A stretch of 64,000 bases of DNA, from the NCBI GenBank assembly GCA_019358945.1, contig JAHHIE010000028.1:1-64000 (forward strand). The letters run 5' to 3'. Below the pieces are notes generated by a model. It worked only from the letters and a program-made list of their open reading frames with translations. It had not been told where the DNA came from and did no database searches. Origin of the DNA: Stenomitos rutilans HA7619-LM2 (GTDB lineage Bacteria > Cyanobacteriota > Cyanobacteriia > Leptolyngbyales > Leptolyngbyaceae). Positions within the stretch are counted from its first letter, which is position 1. Every line of letters begins with the position of its first letter. Shown here one piece after another: positions 17,736 to 27,701 of this stretch. A program made the position numbers and the translations under genes.

Positions 17736-18371
17736 TTAGCGCAGGTGCCGATGTGCCCACAGCGCTGCTTGAACCCGATCGCGCACGCCAAGCTGACAGA
17801 GGATGCGCGTAATGTGATTTTTCACCGTCCCTTCGGTGAGATGCAGTTGTTGAGCAATTTCTCGGTTACTGTTGCCTTGGCCCAGTAGTTTCAGCACGGC
17901 TTGTTCGCGATCGCTCAATAGCGGGACGGCTGATGCTTTGGCTTCAGGTGCCTGAAACTGGATCTGGGCAAATACTTTGGGGGCGATTGTCGGGCCGAGT
18001 TGACTATAGCCCTGATGCACCAGTCGAATGGCCGCAGCTAGTTGCTCTGAAGGTGTGTTTTTAAGAAGATACCCGGCAGCACCGACTTGCAGCGCTTTGA
18101 ACACATACTCATCTTCATCAAAGGTTGTCAGCACAAGAATTCGCATGTGGGGATGGCGTTGATGGATTTCACGGGTTGCGCTCACCCCATCCGCGATCGG
18201 CATTCGCACATCCATCAAAATCACATCTGGTTGGAGCTGGTCGGCAAGCGCAATGCTTTCCCTACCGTTGCTGGCCTCACCAACAATCACTAAATCTGTT
18301 TCTAACGCCAGTAAAACGGCCAGTCCTTGCCGAAAGAGCACCTGATCGTCTGCCAGTAAAAGCTTGATCAT
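17736..18371 (-). CDS. NarL/LuxR-type response regulator
   Basis: A 211-aa two-component regulator. The receiver domain (1-120) has the acidic pair DD at 8-9, phosphoacceptor D54 (VILMDVRMP), T/K switch residues (LVLTTFDEDEY, LLKNTPSEQL). The C-terminal LuxR HTH reads LSDREQAVLKLLGQGNSNREIAQQLHLTEGTVKNHITRIL. It overlaps the histidine kinase gene by four bases, making a clear cognate pair. Targets are unknown; the CPBP protease or the divergent DevBCA exporter nearby are possibilities. Confidence 0.93.
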   Translation of the reverse strand: MIKLLLADDQVLFRQGLAVLLALETDLVIVGEASNGRESIALADQLQPDVILMDVRMPIADGVSATREIHQRHPHMRILVLTTFDEDEYVFKALQVGAAGYLLKNTPSEQLAAAIRLVHQGYSQLGPTIAPKVFAQIQFQAPEAKASAVPLLSDREQAVLKLLGQGNSNREIAQQLHLTEGTVKNHITRILCQLGVRDRVQAALWAHRHLR

Positions 18372-19606
18372 TGGGGTAGGCTCACGTCAAGCTGAGTTCC
18401 TTCGCCGATCTCGCTCTCGATCGTAAACACCCCTGCCAACAGATCGACCCGTTGTTGAATGCTTTGTAACCCCAAGCCTGTGTGAGAACCAGTGGGGTCA
18501 AAGCCGCTACCGTTATCTGTGAGCGTGAGATGAATGCGATCGGCCGTCGCGGTCAGTTGCAAGTGCACATGAGAAGCCTGAGCATGTTTACGAATATTCG
18601 TTAGCCCTTCTTGCACAATGCGGTAAAGCTGCTGGCTGGTCTGAGGCGTTAGGAGCGGTAGGTTTACATCCGTTGTAATGATTAAAGCGGTATGCTGACT
18701 GGCTTGCTCAATGAGCACCCTCAACGCCTGATCAAAATTAAAGGTAGATGGCTGGATCGTCTGCAAAGCCAATCTCACATCCTCCAGGCACTGATCGGTT
18801 AACGCTTTCGCCTGATTGATTGCGTCCAATGCCTGCTCAGGGTTCCGCTGGCGGAGCTTCTGCGCGACTTCTAACTGCACACCCAGAGTGGTTAACGTAT
18901 GCCCCAGTGCATCGTGAAGATCCCGTGCAATGCGAGTGCGCTCTACCATAGCAGCCAGGGTTTTGACCTCTTGTGCCAGAGACTCTGCCCGTTGACGACT
19001 CTCGCGTTCTGCCACGATCACAAAGCCTAATAAGATCACGAAAATGCTGATGCCTGAATACTCAATTAAGGCTGATGAAAAGACTGGCAATGGACTCAAA
19101 AGTTGCTCTATTTGATTGGCTTGAGCCAGTTGTGCCAACGTTTGTTGTTGCAACTGACGCAGATTGCCGACCACACTGGTCAGGTAGCCTGCCCCCACAG
19201 TCAGCATGATGAGAATGACCTCGCGACGGCTGAGAAAGAAGCAGCTTTTAATCAAAAAGAAATACAGCAAAATACTGGTTTCAACGCCCATAAAGCTAGC
19301 AATTAGGGTTAAGCCCATTTCGATCGCAATATAGACGCGCCGCTGCCAGAGAGGACGATCGATCGGAAACCAAAAGCTCAGCAAAAAAAAGAGACTGTTA
19401 AACCCGATCGCTTTCGGCAGCAACGATTCGGCATTAAACGGCACTGGAAACACCCGTTCAATGGCATACAAGAGCGTCATCATCAGCAACAACACCCACT
19501 CGGCATACTGCATGACCTGGCGCAACGAAGCTGAAGGACTGGCGATCGTCCTCTCAGCAGGAGATTGCCGAATCTTTGCGTCTGTAGTCCATGCAAGTCG
19601 TTTCAT
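18368..19606 (-). CDS. Sensor histidine kinase, HisKA_3 type
   Basis: A 412-aa DesK/NarX-like kinase. Five or six transmembrane segments fill residues about 30-200. The dimerisation domain follows with the phosphoacceptor histidine in IARDLHDALGHTLTTLGVQLEVA. The ATPase has the N-box (IVQEGLTNIRKHA), the G1 box DNGSGFDP and GLGLQSIQQRV. No periplasmic sensor domain is visible, so it probably senses membrane state or an in-membrane ligand. It is paired with the response regulator by a four-base overlap, downstream of a CPBP protease gene 22 bases away. Confidence 0.92.
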   Translation of the reverse strand: MKRLAWTTDAKIRQSPAERTIASPSASLRQVMQYAEWVLLLMMTLLYAIERVFPVPFNAESLLPKAIGFNSLFFLLSFWFPIDRPLWQRRVYIAIEMGLTLIASFMGVETSILLYFFLIKSCFFLSRREVILIMLTVGAGYLTSVVGNLRQLQQQTLAQLAQANQIEQLLSPLPVFSSALIEYSGISIFVILLGFVIVAERESRQRAESLAQEVKTLAAMVERTRIARDLHDALGHTLTTLGVQLEVAQKLRQRNPEQALDAINQAKALTDQCLEDVRLALQTIQPSTFNFDQALRVLIEQASQHTALIITTDVNLPLLTPQTSQQLYRIVQEGLTNIRKHAQASHVHLQLTATADRIHLTLTDNGSGFDPTGSHTGLGLQSIQQRVDLLAGVFTIESEIGEGTQLDVSLPQ

Positions 19607-19628
19607 CTTCAGGTGCTAGCTACCGACA

Positions 19629-20414
19629 TTATCGTTTCAACCCGTCGCTGATGATCATCACTATATGAGTCAGCATATGAGCAACAATCGCCGATTCTAG
19701 CCCTTTCTGCCAGTACAAATAGCCTGCAATAAACCCAAAGAATGAATTGCCAATCACCACGTAGAGGATGAGCGGCATCGTTGCCTGGGCTGTAAGTGCG
19801 AACGCGAGTGGCAAATGCCCTAAGCCAAATATCAGGGCCGAAACCACGATCGCGAGAATGACATAGGCTGGCTGAGGCGCTTCACAACCTTTCTGTAGCA
19901 TACGCCACAGACCCCAAACGAGGAGCGTCATGAACCCCCACCGCACCATTATTTCTTCTGTAATCCCTCCATACAGGATGCGAGTGAGCAATGGAGTCGT
20001 TTCTGACAAGGCTTCCCCCTTTGCAAGAAAGTCTAACGGTAAGGAAGACCACCATAGAAAAGACCAGGCTGAAATCACGACGCCTCCGATCGCACCTCCG
20101 ATTAAACCTGGCATAATCTGTGGCTTGAGAAGCAGAAATTTTTGCGCTGTACCCTGAGCGATCGCTTCAGCAAATGGTGCCGACAAACCAACTTTAGGGG
20201 CTAGATTGACCCCTATAAGTACGGCGATTGAGAGGAGAAACGTGGGCGAAATGAGACTCAAAAGCTTAATAGCGACTGGAGAGAAAGGAACCGCTTCTTC
20301 CGAGGCTGGCAGGTTAATCCAGAGTGCCGAAAGCACACCGCTCATGCCAATTAGCCACAGAACTAAAAACAACATTCTTTTAGCAACCATCAGCAACTTT
20401 GGAGTAACTGGCAC
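19629..20414 (-). CDS. CPBP family intramembrane metalloprotease
   Basis: A 261-aa multi-span protein of the CAAX protease/bacteriocin-processing (Abi) family. Motif 1 is GGITEEIMVRWGFM (EExxxR), motif 2 FGLGHLPLAF and motif 3 NSFFGFIAGYLYWQKGLESAIVAHMLTH. About seven hydrophobic segments surround them. It is the first gene of a probable transcript with the kinase and regulator, so it may process a membrane signal for that pair; that is inference from order only. Confidence 0.85.
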   Translation of the reverse strand: MPVTPKLLMVAKRMLFLVLWLIGMSGVLSALWINLPASEEAVPFSPVAIKLLSLISPTFLLSIAVLIGVNLAPKVGLSAPFAEAIAQGTAQKFLLLKPQIMPGLIGGAIGGVVISAWSFLWWSSLPLDFLAKGEALSETTPLLTRILYGGITEEIMVRWGFMTLLVWGLWRMLQKGCEAPQPAYVILAIVVSALIFGLGHLPLAFALTAQATMPLILYVVIGNSFFGFIAGYLYWQKGLESAIVAHMLTHIVMIISDGLKR

Positions 20415-20569
20415 TATTTTGTAATACTTGTCATTGCTTTCATCGTGACTAAAGTCATTGAAATTACATGACCAATCGCTGCTTCAGTTAATGCTGTTTG
20501 TGGGAGTCAAATGCCCTGTAGCTTTTCTATGATGGCTGCTAGTTAATAGCACGCATTTCCAGACTTCTT

Positions 20570-21742
20570 ATGCAGCAGTTGCAGAAATTAGTCGCTCTTG
20601 TGGGTGTCGCCAGCATGTGTATGGCCTGCGATCTGCTTGAGCCAAAAGCCTCCCAGACAGTAGTACAAGCGGCTCCGGTGGCAGCGGTCGTGGCGTTAGG
20701 ACGATTGGAACCAGACGGAGAAGTGATTAAACTGTCGGTACCCAACGCTCAGGACAGCCGTGTGAACCGCATCTTAGTGAAAGAGGGCGATCACGTGCAG
20801 TCGGGTCAGTTAATTGCTTTATTGCAGGGCATCGATCGTCGGCAGGCAGATGTGCAAGATGCCAAGGCAGACGTGCGCTTACAGCAGGCAACGCTGACAA
20901 AAGTGCGGCAAGGAGACGCTAAACAGGCACAAATCACTGCTCAGCAAGCAACGATCGCCCGTTTGGAAGCACAGCTTAAGACTGAAACCCAACAGCGACA
21001 GGCTGCGATCGCCAGCGCCAGCGCCACGCTTCGTAATGCGGCTCTAACCTATCAACGGCGACAGGCATTGCAACAAGAAGGCGCGATCGCTCGTGCCGAT
21101 CTCGATACGGCTCAACGAGAATGGGATACGGCTCGTGCTGAACTGGCAGAGCGTCAGGCGGCTTTACAACAAACGCTCACCACCGTATCAGCCGAAATTG
21201 TCCAAGAGCGTGCCAGGTTAGCCGAGCTGCGGGAAGTGCGTCCAGTGGATCTGCAAATCGCTGCCGCACAGCTTGAAAAGGCTGAAATTGCCGTCCAGCA
21301 ACGTCAAGCGCTCTTAGAAGATGTGCAGGTGCGTGCGCCGATTTCAGGGCAAATCCTCAGAATTAACACGCGCATTGGCGAACAGGTGAATACGGCCCAG
21401 GGCATTATGGAACTGGCGCGGACGGAACAGATGGTCGTTACAGCGGAGATTGCCGAGATTGACGTTGGCAAGATTCACAATGGGCAACGGGCCATCATTA
21501 CCAGCGAATATGGCGGGTTTATAGGCGAAGTCCACGGCACGATCGCGCACATTAGCTTGCAGGTAGGGCGGCGATCGCTCCAGGATGCTAACGCAGTCAA
21601 CAGCCCTACGACTGACAGCAATGCCCGCGTTATCGCCGTCAAAATTCGGATCGATCCCAAAGACAACGCCAAAGTTGCCTCATTCACCAACATGCAAGTG
21701 CGGGTCAAGCTAACAATGGAAAAACGCCAGGCTAATAGGTAA
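20570..21742 (+). CDS. devB: ABC exporter membrane fusion protein, DevB-like
   Basis: Periplasmic adaptor of a DevBCA exporter, the type that secretes heterocyst glycolipids or other envelope lipids through TolC. The N-terminus is a lipoprotein-like signal (VGVASMCMACDLLEP). The first half-motif of the lipoyl domain (VNRILVKEGDHVQSGQLIALLQG) precedes a long coiled coil (residues about 95-245), and the second half follows (VRAPISGQILRINTRIGEQV). The length, 390 aa, is normal. It is the first gene of devB-devC-devA. Several paralogous systems exist per cyanobacterium, so the cargo is not assured. Confidence 0.85.
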   Translation: MQQLQKLVALVGVASMCMACDLLEPKASQTVVQAAPVAAVVALGRLEPDGEVIKLSVPNAQDSRVNRILVKEGDHVQSGQLIALLQGIDRRQADVQDAKADVRLQQATLTKVRQGDAKQAQITAQQATIARLEAQLKTETQQRQAAIASASATLRNAALTYQRRQALQQEGAIARADLDTAQREWDTARAELAERQAALQQTLTTVSAEIVQERARLAELREVRPVDLQIAAAQLEKAEIAVQQRQALLEDVQVRAPISGQILRINTRIGEQVNTAQGIMELARTEQMVVTAEIAEIDVGKIHNGQRAIITSEYGGFIGEVHGTIAHISLQVGRRSLQDANAVNSPTTDSNARVIAVKIRIDPKDNAKVASFTNMQVRVKLTMEKRQANR

Positions 21743-21851
21743 TAGCGGTCAGCGGTCAGCTTAGAGTTCTTTGCTAACCCCCAGTCCCCTACCCCCTATC
21801 CCCCAACCCATCCCCCTTCAACACTTGTCAATTGCTAAATATCCTACCGCT

Positions 21852-23048
21852 ATGACCAAATCACGCTACTTCATGCCACCTACAGCACTATGGCACATGT
21901 TGCAAACTCAGCGACCGCTTGCGTGGGCACAACTTTCACATCAAAAAGTGCGTTTAGCCGTGGCAATGGGTGGTATCTCTTTTGCTAACGTGCTGATTTT
22001 TATGCAGTTAGGCTTCCTGTCGCTTTTTACTGGCGGTGCGACGGCCTTACCGCAAAGTTTGAAAGGAGACTTGTTCTTACTCAACCCCAGCACTGAATTT
22101 TTAGGATCAAATGGGTTCGATCGCATTCGTCTCTATCAAGCCGCCGCAATTCAAGGCGTGGTTGCAACAACACCGTTGTATATTTCACCCACGTCCTGGG
22201 CTTATTCTGAGCAGAAAAAATCTTTTGAAGGTCGTGTGTATGCCTTTAACCCCACTCAAACGGTCTTTAATTTGCCCGCTGTCACTCAGCAACAGCAGCG
22301 ACTTAACGTTCCCAACAGCGTGTTGTTCGATCGACAGGCAAAGCCTGATTTTGGCCCCATTCCCCAGCTTTTCGCCGAGAAAGGCCCTGTGATGGCTCTG
22401 CTCAACAACCGTCGTGTCACGGTCGAAGGGCTTTTTAGTCTAGGCAACTCATTCTTCTTAGGCAGTGGGAACGTGATCATGAGTGAAGCCACTTTTGCAG
22501 ACATCTTTGGTGCAAATTTGCTGGATCAAGTGAGCGTGGGTGTGGTGACACTGGCAGCCAACGCAAACCCAGCGGCCGTGAAAGCAGGTATTGAAAAGAA
22601 CGTGCCAGGAGTGAAAGCCTATACCCACGATGAGTTAATAGCCAAAGAGTTAACTTTTCAGGAAAGTACGGCGGTAGGCCCCATCTTTAGCTTTGGTACC
22701 ATCATGGGCTTTATTGTGGGCGTAGTGATTGTGTATCAGGTGCTCTACAGCGATGTCAACGATCACCTGGCAGAATACGCCACGCTTAAAGCAATGGGCT
22801 ACTCCGATCGCTCCTTACTCATGGTTATTTTTCAAGAAGCAACAATCCTTGCCATCTTGGGGTTTCTGCCTGGGTTTGCCATTTCCGTCTGGATGTATGG
22901 CTTTTTGGGCGGCTTGACCCGACTGGAGCTCATCATGAGTCCTGAAATTGCCCTCACAGTTTTTGTTCTCACGCTTGTGATGTGTACCGTATCAGCGGCG
23001 ATTGCCTCCAGCAAGCTCCGGTCTGCCGATCCAGCCGATGTTTTTTAG
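21852..23048 (+). CDS. devC: ABC exporter permease, DevC-like (FtsX/MacB fold)
   Basis: A 398-aa permease with four transmembrane segments: one near residue 40 (LAVAMGGISFANVLIFMQLGFL), a large periplasmic domain, then three near the C-terminus (IFSFGTIMGFIVGVVIVYQVLYSDVNDHLAEYATLKAMGY, the FtsX signature, and ALTVFVLTLVMCTVSAAIASSKL). ATG at 21852 starts a natural N-terminus; the upstream extension to 21771 is proline-rich noise. Separated from devA by 268 bases of repeats including a MITE. Confidence 0.87.
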   Translation: MTKSRYFMPPTALWHMLQTQRPLAWAQLSHQKVRLAVAMGGISFANVLIFMQLGFLSLFTGGATALPQSLKGDLFLLNPSTEFLGSNGFDRIRLYQAAAIQGVVATTPLYISPTSWAYSEQKKSFEGRVYAFNPTQTVFNLPAVTQQQQRLNVPNSVLFDRQAKPDFGPIPQLFAEKGPVMALLNNRRVTVEGLFSLGNSFFLGSGNVIMSEATFADIFGANLLDQVSVGVVTLAANANPAAVKAGIEKNVPGVKAYTHDELIAKELTFQESTAVGPIFSFGTIMGFIVGVVIVYQVLYSDVNDHLAEYATLKAMGYSDRSLLMVIFQEATILAILGFLPGFAISVWMYGFLGGLTRLELIMSPEIALTVFVLTLVMCTVSAAIASSKLRSADPADVF

Positions 23049-23110
23049 CGCAGTATTTCGTTCCAAGCTTAACCACTATGCCTATAGAGCCAACAACGCC
23101 CCCTCCTGAC

Positions 23111-23137
23111 TCCTGAGTTTTGAGTTTTGAGTTTTGA
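23111..23137 (+). repeat. Heptamer tandem repeat (TTTTGAG)n
   Basis: Three to four units of TTTTGAG, continued on the far side of the MITE at 23238-23260 and followed by CTCCTGA heptamers (23263-23283). These are short tandemly repeated repetitive sequences typical of filamentous cyanobacteria. Similar units occur at about 31105, 35634, 50080, 52035 and 52903. Confidence 0.7.
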
Positions 23138-23237
23138 TACCAATTTGAATTGAAAATGCGACACATCCTGTAGGGGCAAGGCATTGCCTTGCCCCTACCC
23201 ACCGATTGATCTGTAGCCGTCATTCTTTAAATCGGTA
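23138..23237 (+). mobile_element. 100-bp MITE, copy 1, with TGA target duplication
   Basis: Begins TACCAATTT and ends AAATCGGTA (imperfect inverted ends) and contains a perfect 14-bp palindromic arm pair GTAGGGGCAAGGCA / TGCCTTGCCCCTAC. It splits the heptamer repeat gagttTTGAg, duplicating TGA on both sides (23135-23137 and 23238-23240). It is identical, apart from the central base of the palindrome, to the inverted copy at 27702-27801. No ORF. Confidence 0.85.
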
Positions 23238-23316
23238 TGAGTTTTGAGTTTTGAGTTTTGACTCCTGACTCCTGACTCCTGATGCACCGTCCTTAGCCAC
23301 TCATACTCACTTCTTT

Positions 23317-24054
23317 ATGCTGCAAACCCCCGTCATTGCAATCCAAAAACTCAACCATACGTTTGGCAAAGGGGCACTCCAACAACCTGTATTAAGCAAC
23401 ATCAATCTTGAGATGAATTCTGGTGAAATTGTGATTCTGACCGGGCCTTCTGGGAGCGGGAAAACGACTTTGCTGACGCTGATCGGAGCGCTGAGAAAAA
23501 TGCAGGATGGGAGCCTTAAAATTCTCAACCAGGAATTGCAAGGTGCCAACCAGCGCAAGCTCATGCAAGTACGCAACCAAATTGGTTTTATTTTTCAATC
23601 CCACAATTTGCTCAAGTGCCTCACGGCTTGGGAAAATGTAGCGATGTCGCTTAAACTCCACAAAACGACGCTGCCCGTCGAAAGGAGAACTAAAGCAACA
23701 GCCATACTCCAGTCTGTAGGATTGGCCGATCGAGTAGATTATTACCCGGAAACTCTCTCTGGTGGGCAAAAGCAGCGTGTGGCGATCGCCCGTGCTCTGG
23801 TCAGCCATCCCAGACTGATTCTGGCTGACGAACCCACAGCCGCACTGGATAGACAGTCAGGGCGCGACATTGTGGAACTCATGCAAAAGTTAGCTCAAGA
23901 ACAAGCGTGCGCCATTTTGCTGGTAACGCATGACAACCGCATTTTGGATATTGCCGATCGCCTGATCCACATGGAAGATGGTCGCTTAGTGAATGAGCAA
24001 GAAACGTACGATGCAGAAACGACGATCGCGCCGCTTGCGGAACTGCAAACGTGA
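23317..24054 (+). CDS. devA: ABC exporter ATPase, DevA-like
   Basis: A 245-aa ATPase of the MacB/LolD class. Walker A is GPSGSGKTT (about residue 45), Q-loop FIFQSHNLL, signature [15 protein letters not shown], Walker [13 protein letters not shown] and the switch histidine VTHD. It energises DevB/DevC export. Gene order B-C-A is the usual one, but here a 100-bp MITE and heptamer repeats sit between C and A, which could weaken co-transcription. Confidence 0.9.
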   Translation: MLQTPVIAIQKLNHTFGKGALQQPVLSNINLEMNSGEIVILTGPSGSGKTTLLTLIGALRKMQDGSLKILNQELQGANQRKLMQVRNQIGFIFQSHNLLKCLTAWENVAMSLKLHKTTLPVERRTKATAILQSVGLADRVDYYPETLSGGQKQRVAIARALVSHPRLILADEPTAALDRQSGRDIVELMQKLAQEQACAILLVTHDNRILDIADRLIHMEDGRLVNEQETYDAETTIAPLAELQT

Positions 24055-24114
24055 GTTGATCCATACGCTATAGTGGCTCTAAGCGGCACCAGCGGGAAAG
24101 ACGAGGAAAAGGCA

Positions 24115-24744
24115 ATGTATGCAGTCATTTCAAGCGAACGCATTCAATTGCCGCCGGGAACCGTTGTTCATTTACCGGGAACCTGGCAGGACTACCTTGC
24201 TTTGTGCGAAAGCCGAGGGGATGGCTCCATTCCGCGCATCAAGTACCGCAGTGGAGAAATCGTGCTGATGAGTCCTTTACCCAAGCATGGGCGCGATGCT
24301 CACCTAATTGCAAATGTGGTGACAGTCTTGCTAGACAGTCAAAACCGTAATTACGAGGCGTTTACGCCCATCACCATGTCGCTGCCAGAAGAGAGTGGCA
24401 TTGAACCTGACTATTGCTTCTATATTGAGCGTTGGCAAGCAGCCGTCGGCAAAGACCGCTTAAATTGGGGGATTGATCCGCCACCGGATTTAGTGATTGA
24501 AATTGATGTTACGTCCTACTCCAGTGTGAACGATTACTTACCCTATCGTGTGCCTGAAGTCTGGTTGTTCAAACGGAACCAGCTTGCCATTCATGAACTG
24601 CACAATGACGCATATCAACTGCGATCGGAGAGTCGCTTTTTCCCAGGAACTGATCTGCGATCGCCGATGTCTCGTTGCCTTCAAACAGCCGCTGAACAAG
24701 GAACTGGCGTAGCAATACGAGAACTTCGACAATCCTTGCTGTGA
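24115..24744 (+). CDS. Uma2 family (DUF820) putative endonuclease
   Basis: A second Uma2 protein, 209 aa, of a different subgroup from the one at 9.6 kb. Core blocks: RSGEIVLMSPLPKHGRDAHLIANVV, GIEPDYCFYI (motif Asp) and PPPDLVIEIDVTS (ExD/K strand), then YRVPEVWLF. ATG at 24115 with AAAAGG before it is preferred to the track's GTG at 24073. It has no coiled-coil tail. It stands between the DevA gene and an ABC-2 permease, probably as an independent gene. Confidence 0.8.
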   Translation: MYAVISSERIQLPPGTVVHLPGTWQDYLALCESRGDGSIPRIKYRSGEIVLMSPLPKHGRDAHLIANVVTVLLDSQNRNYEAFTPITMSLPEESGIEPDYCFYIERWQAAVGKDRLNWGIDPPPDLVIEIDVTSYSSVNDYLPYRVPEVWLFKRNQLAIHELHNDAYQLRSESRFFPGTDLRSPMSRCLQTAAEQGTGVAIRELRQSLL

Positions 24745-24814
24745 TCACGTACAGGAGAGTGTAACAATAGTTAAAGACAACGTAACCGCTAGCTTCAACT
24801 GTGAGTCTTCATTT

Positions 24815-25642
24815 GTGAGTTTTCAAACGCCATTACTGCTTCAAAAAGCGGCTTCTAGCTCCACCCTTCACACACTTTGGAGCGATAGCCTCACCGTTTT
24901 CTGGGGAGATTGGCTCGATCTGCGGGTGCGTCTGGTGCAAGTCGTCGCGTCTGGTTTGGTGTCGCCGCTGATCTACATCGTGGGTTTTGGGTTGGGCCTG
25001 GGAAGCGCTCTGGATTCAGCCATGAAGCCCTCAGCGGGAGACAACTACTTGCAGTTCATTCTGCCCGGAATGGTGGCGCTGTCATCAATGGTGATTAGCT
25101 TTGGCGGCACAACCTTTTCAATTTGCGGCGATCGTCTCTTCACCAAAACCTTTGAAGAAATGCTGTTGATGCCCGTGCATCCGCTGGCGCTTCACGTTGG
25201 CAAGATGATGGCAGGCATTGTGCGAGGCATGCTCACCGCAGGTTCCGTCATTCTGGTTGCCATTCTCTGCACAGGCAAGGTGTGGAGCTTTCTCAACCCG
25301 CTGTTTCTGCTGGTGCTAGTGCTGAACTGTGCGGTCTTTTCAGCGCTGGGCGTGATTGTGGGGCTAAATGTCAAATCGCTAGAAAGCGTCGGTATCTACA
25401 ACAATTTTGTGATTGTACCCATGTCATTTCTGGGCGCAACTTTTTTTGACCCGGTGACGCTACCGATCGCGCTAAAAGTCATCGTTTACCTGCTGCCTCT
25501 AACCTACACCAGTCTGGGACTACGAGCAGCAGCTTATTTGCCCCTTGCGCAGTTTCCCTGGTACGTCATTCCGGTGCTGCTGTTGGCGGCAATTGTACTC
25601 TCGGCGATCGGGGCACGTCAGTTTTCTAACCAGCAAGATTGA
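24815..25642 (+). CDS. ABC-2 type transporter permease
   Basis: A 275-aa permease with six transmembrane helices. It has the ABC-2 membrane pattern (LQFILPGMVALSSMVISFGGTTFSI, FEEMLLMPVHPLALHVGKMMAGIVRG, NFVIVPMSFLGATFFDPVTLPIALKVIVYLLPLTYT), as in NodJ- or DrrB-like exporters of drugs or polysaccharides. No ATPase gene is adjacent, so it must pair with a distant ATPase; DevA-type ATPases nearby belong to another class. The start is GTG. Confidence 0.85.
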   Translation: MSFQTPLLLQKAASSSTLHTLWSDSLTVFWGDWLDLRVRLVQVVASGLVSPLIYIVGFGLGLGSALDSAMKPSAGDNYLQFILPGMVALSSMVISFGGTTFSICGDRLFTKTFEEMLLMPVHPLALHVGKMMAGIVRGMLTAGSVILVAILCTGKVWSFLNPLFLLVLVLNCAVFSALGVIVGLNVKSLESVGIYNNFVIVPMSFLGATFFDPVTLPIALKVIVYLLPLTYTSLGLRAAAYLPLAQFPWYVIPVLLLAAIVLSAIGARQFSNQQD

Positions 25643-25749
25643 TTGGAGCAAAGGGATGAGGGATGAGGGATGAAGGATGAATTAGCTTTGAATATTGGAA
25701 ACTGGAGACTGCTTCCCGTTCCCCCCTGCCTCCCTTGCTTCCCCTGCCC

Positions 25750-27147
25750 TCACTTCCGTGACTGACTCGAAAGATTAATCCGATCGCCCAATTGCCGCAA
25801 TGTTTGTGCCATGCTGGGATCGCTCTCCTTAAGCTGAGCAATCTTATCGCAGCTATACATGACGGTAGTGTGGTCTTTGCCGCCAAACTCTTCACCAATC
25901 TTGGGCAGGCTCAAATCAGTATGATGCCGCATTAAGTACATCCCAATTTGACGGGCAACGCTGATTTCACGGCGACGAGAACTGCCTTTCAGGTCATCGA
26001 CCGAGACATCAAAGGCTTCCGCGATCGCCAGAATCACCGCTTCTGGTGTTGCTTCCACCTTCTCTACGGGAGGATTGAGGACGGGTGAAATATTCTCCAC
26101 TGTCATGGGCAACCCCGAAATGGAAATATAGGCAACCGCTCGAATCAGTGCCCCTTCTAGCTCACGAATGTTGTTGGTGTAGCTAGAGGCAATGTATTCA
26201 ATCACCTCACGCGGCAGACGCATGTTTTCGTACTCGGCTTTCTTTTGCAGAATCGCCATACGCGTTTCTAAATCGGGCGGCTGAATGTCGGCAATCAAGC
26301 CCATCGAAAAGCGGGAACAGAGCCGTTCTTGCAGGCGAGGAATCTGGTTGGGAGGACGATCGGATGCCAGCACCACCTGCTTACCCGTCTCGTGCAGCGT
26401 ATTGAAGGTATGAAAAAACTCTTCCTGGGTATACTCCTTGCCTTCAATAAACTGGATGTCATCCACCAGCAGCACATCTACCGCCCGATAGCGCTCCTGA
26501 AAGCTCTGCCGACTGTCTTTGCGAATGGCTGTAATGAGATCGTTCGTAAACTGCTCTGTGGAGACGTAGACGATGCGCGAGGTAGAGCAGATTTCCAGCC
26601 GATAATGCCCGATCGCCTGCATGAGATGCGTTTTGCCCAGTCCGACCCCCCCACACAGAAACAGGGGATTGAACTCCCGACCAGGTGACTCTGCAACGGC
26701 TAGAGAAGCTGCATGGGCCATGCGATTATTGGAACCTACGACCAGCCGCGAAAACACATATTTAGAATTCAAATCGCTCCGCGCACTGTTGCCAGTGGTT
26801 GGCGCAACCGTTTGAGAGGTAGGTGGGGGATCAGCAGGGTTCTCATGAAATGGCAGCGGCCAGAACATGTCTGCATTATCGATAGCATCGTCACCTTGCG
26901 CGATCGTGATGTGAATATCGATCGGGTGCCCTATCACTTCCTGCACCACTTCCGCAATGGTCTTGATGTAATACTTTTGCAGCCAATTACGTGCAAAGGG
27001 GTTAGGGGTACGGATGACCAGGCAATTGTCATCTAACTGCTCTGCAACTGCCGTTTTGATCCAAGTTTCAAAGGTTGGACGACTGAGCTGAATCTGCAAG
27101 CGTTCCAGCACCTTTGTCCAGAGATTATCGAGCGTAATTTCGACCAC
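25750..27147 (-). CDS. dnaA: Chromosomal replication initiator DnaA
   Basis: A 465-aa AAA+ initiator that binds DnaA boxes and melts the origin. Domain I (1-90) includes [13 protein letters not shown]; a short linker (95-125) follows. The AAA+ domain has Walker [11 protein letters not shown], Walker B LLVDDIQF and sensor 2 [12 protein letters not shown]. Domain IV carries the DNA-binding signature [13 protein letters not shown]. The length is normal for cyanobacteria. No dnaN neighbour and no cluster of DnaA boxes is seen in the 770 bases upstream, matching the scattered replication genes of cyanobacteria. Confidence 0.96.
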   Translation of the reverse strand: MVEITLDNLWTKVLERLQIQLSRPTFETWIKTAVAEQLDDNCLVIRTPNPFARNWLQKYYIKTIAEVVQEVIGHPIDIHITIAQGDDAIDNADMFWPLPFHENPADPPPTSQTVAPTTGNSARSDLNSKYVFSRLVVGSNNRMAHAASLAVAESPGREFNPLFLCGGVGLGKTHLMQAIGHYRLEICSTSRIVYVSTEQFTNDLITAIRKDSRQSFQERYRAVDVLLVDDIQFIEGKEYTQEEFFHTFNTLHETGKQVVLASDRPPNQIPRLQERLCSRFSMGLIADIQPPDLETRMAILQKKAEYENMRLPREVIEYIASSYTNNIRELEGALIRAVAYISISGLPMTVENISPVLNPPVEKVEATPEAVILAIAEAFDVSVDDLKGSSRRREISVARQIGMYLMRHHTDLSLPKIGEEFGGKDHTTVMYSCDKIAQLKESDPSMAQTLRQLGDRINLSSQSRK

Positions 27148-27700
27148 GAATCCTCACCTCTTACCCGTGAATGGCGACATAAACCGAGGCAAACCGGAGA
27201 TCCCGACTTCCTTCTCTGGGCGGCAAGCGCTGCCCCAACCTTACTGCGTTGCCCTCAAACGATGCACCGAAATTAGCTGAAGCGCAAGTCCAAAATGAGT
27301 AGATTTACTGTACGGAAAAAGTGCTAAGCCAGCATTTAGCTCTACATATAGCGTTTAGTCTATTGAAGTAGTTTAGTAGTAGCGTATCAGATCTTGCTGG
27401 AGACGATCGTTCTCTGACAACGTCGCTCTGGAGCACAGTCCAGCAGCCCTCTAGACAACCACTCTGCCGCAGACCGTTCTATGACCGCCGTCCAAGAAGG
27501 GCGAATAACGCTGCCATGCCTCTCCGAGCAGTTTAGAGTAGCGCGATCAATCACAAAATTGGCTCCCTGATGCATGAACAGAAGAGCAGTCTACCCGATT
27601 TTCACAAGCAAGCGATAGCGCTTAGAGCATCTTTAGAATTTGAAAGGGTAGGGGGCAGAAGGTAGAAGAAGGCAGAGGGCAGAAGGATAGGGGATGAATT
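27148..27700. other. Upstream region of dnaA
   Basis: No gene is supported here. I searched for TTATCCACA or TTTTCCACA-like boxes and saw only a weak 'ttttcacaa' near 27599. The stretch also holds a direct-flank motif (ggatgaatt) that the second MITE interrupts. Confidence 0.4.
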
Positions 27701-27701
27701 A

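Noticed and set aside
23100-23290. Direct repeats resembling a CRISPR array
   Set aside because: The units are 7-base tandem words without unique spacers, i.e. STRR-type repeats, and they are split by a MITE.
27148-27700. Possible replication origin upstream of dnaA
   Set aside because: No cluster of DnaA boxes was found, only one weak 'ttttcacaa'. Cyanobacterial dnaA is often away from the origin.
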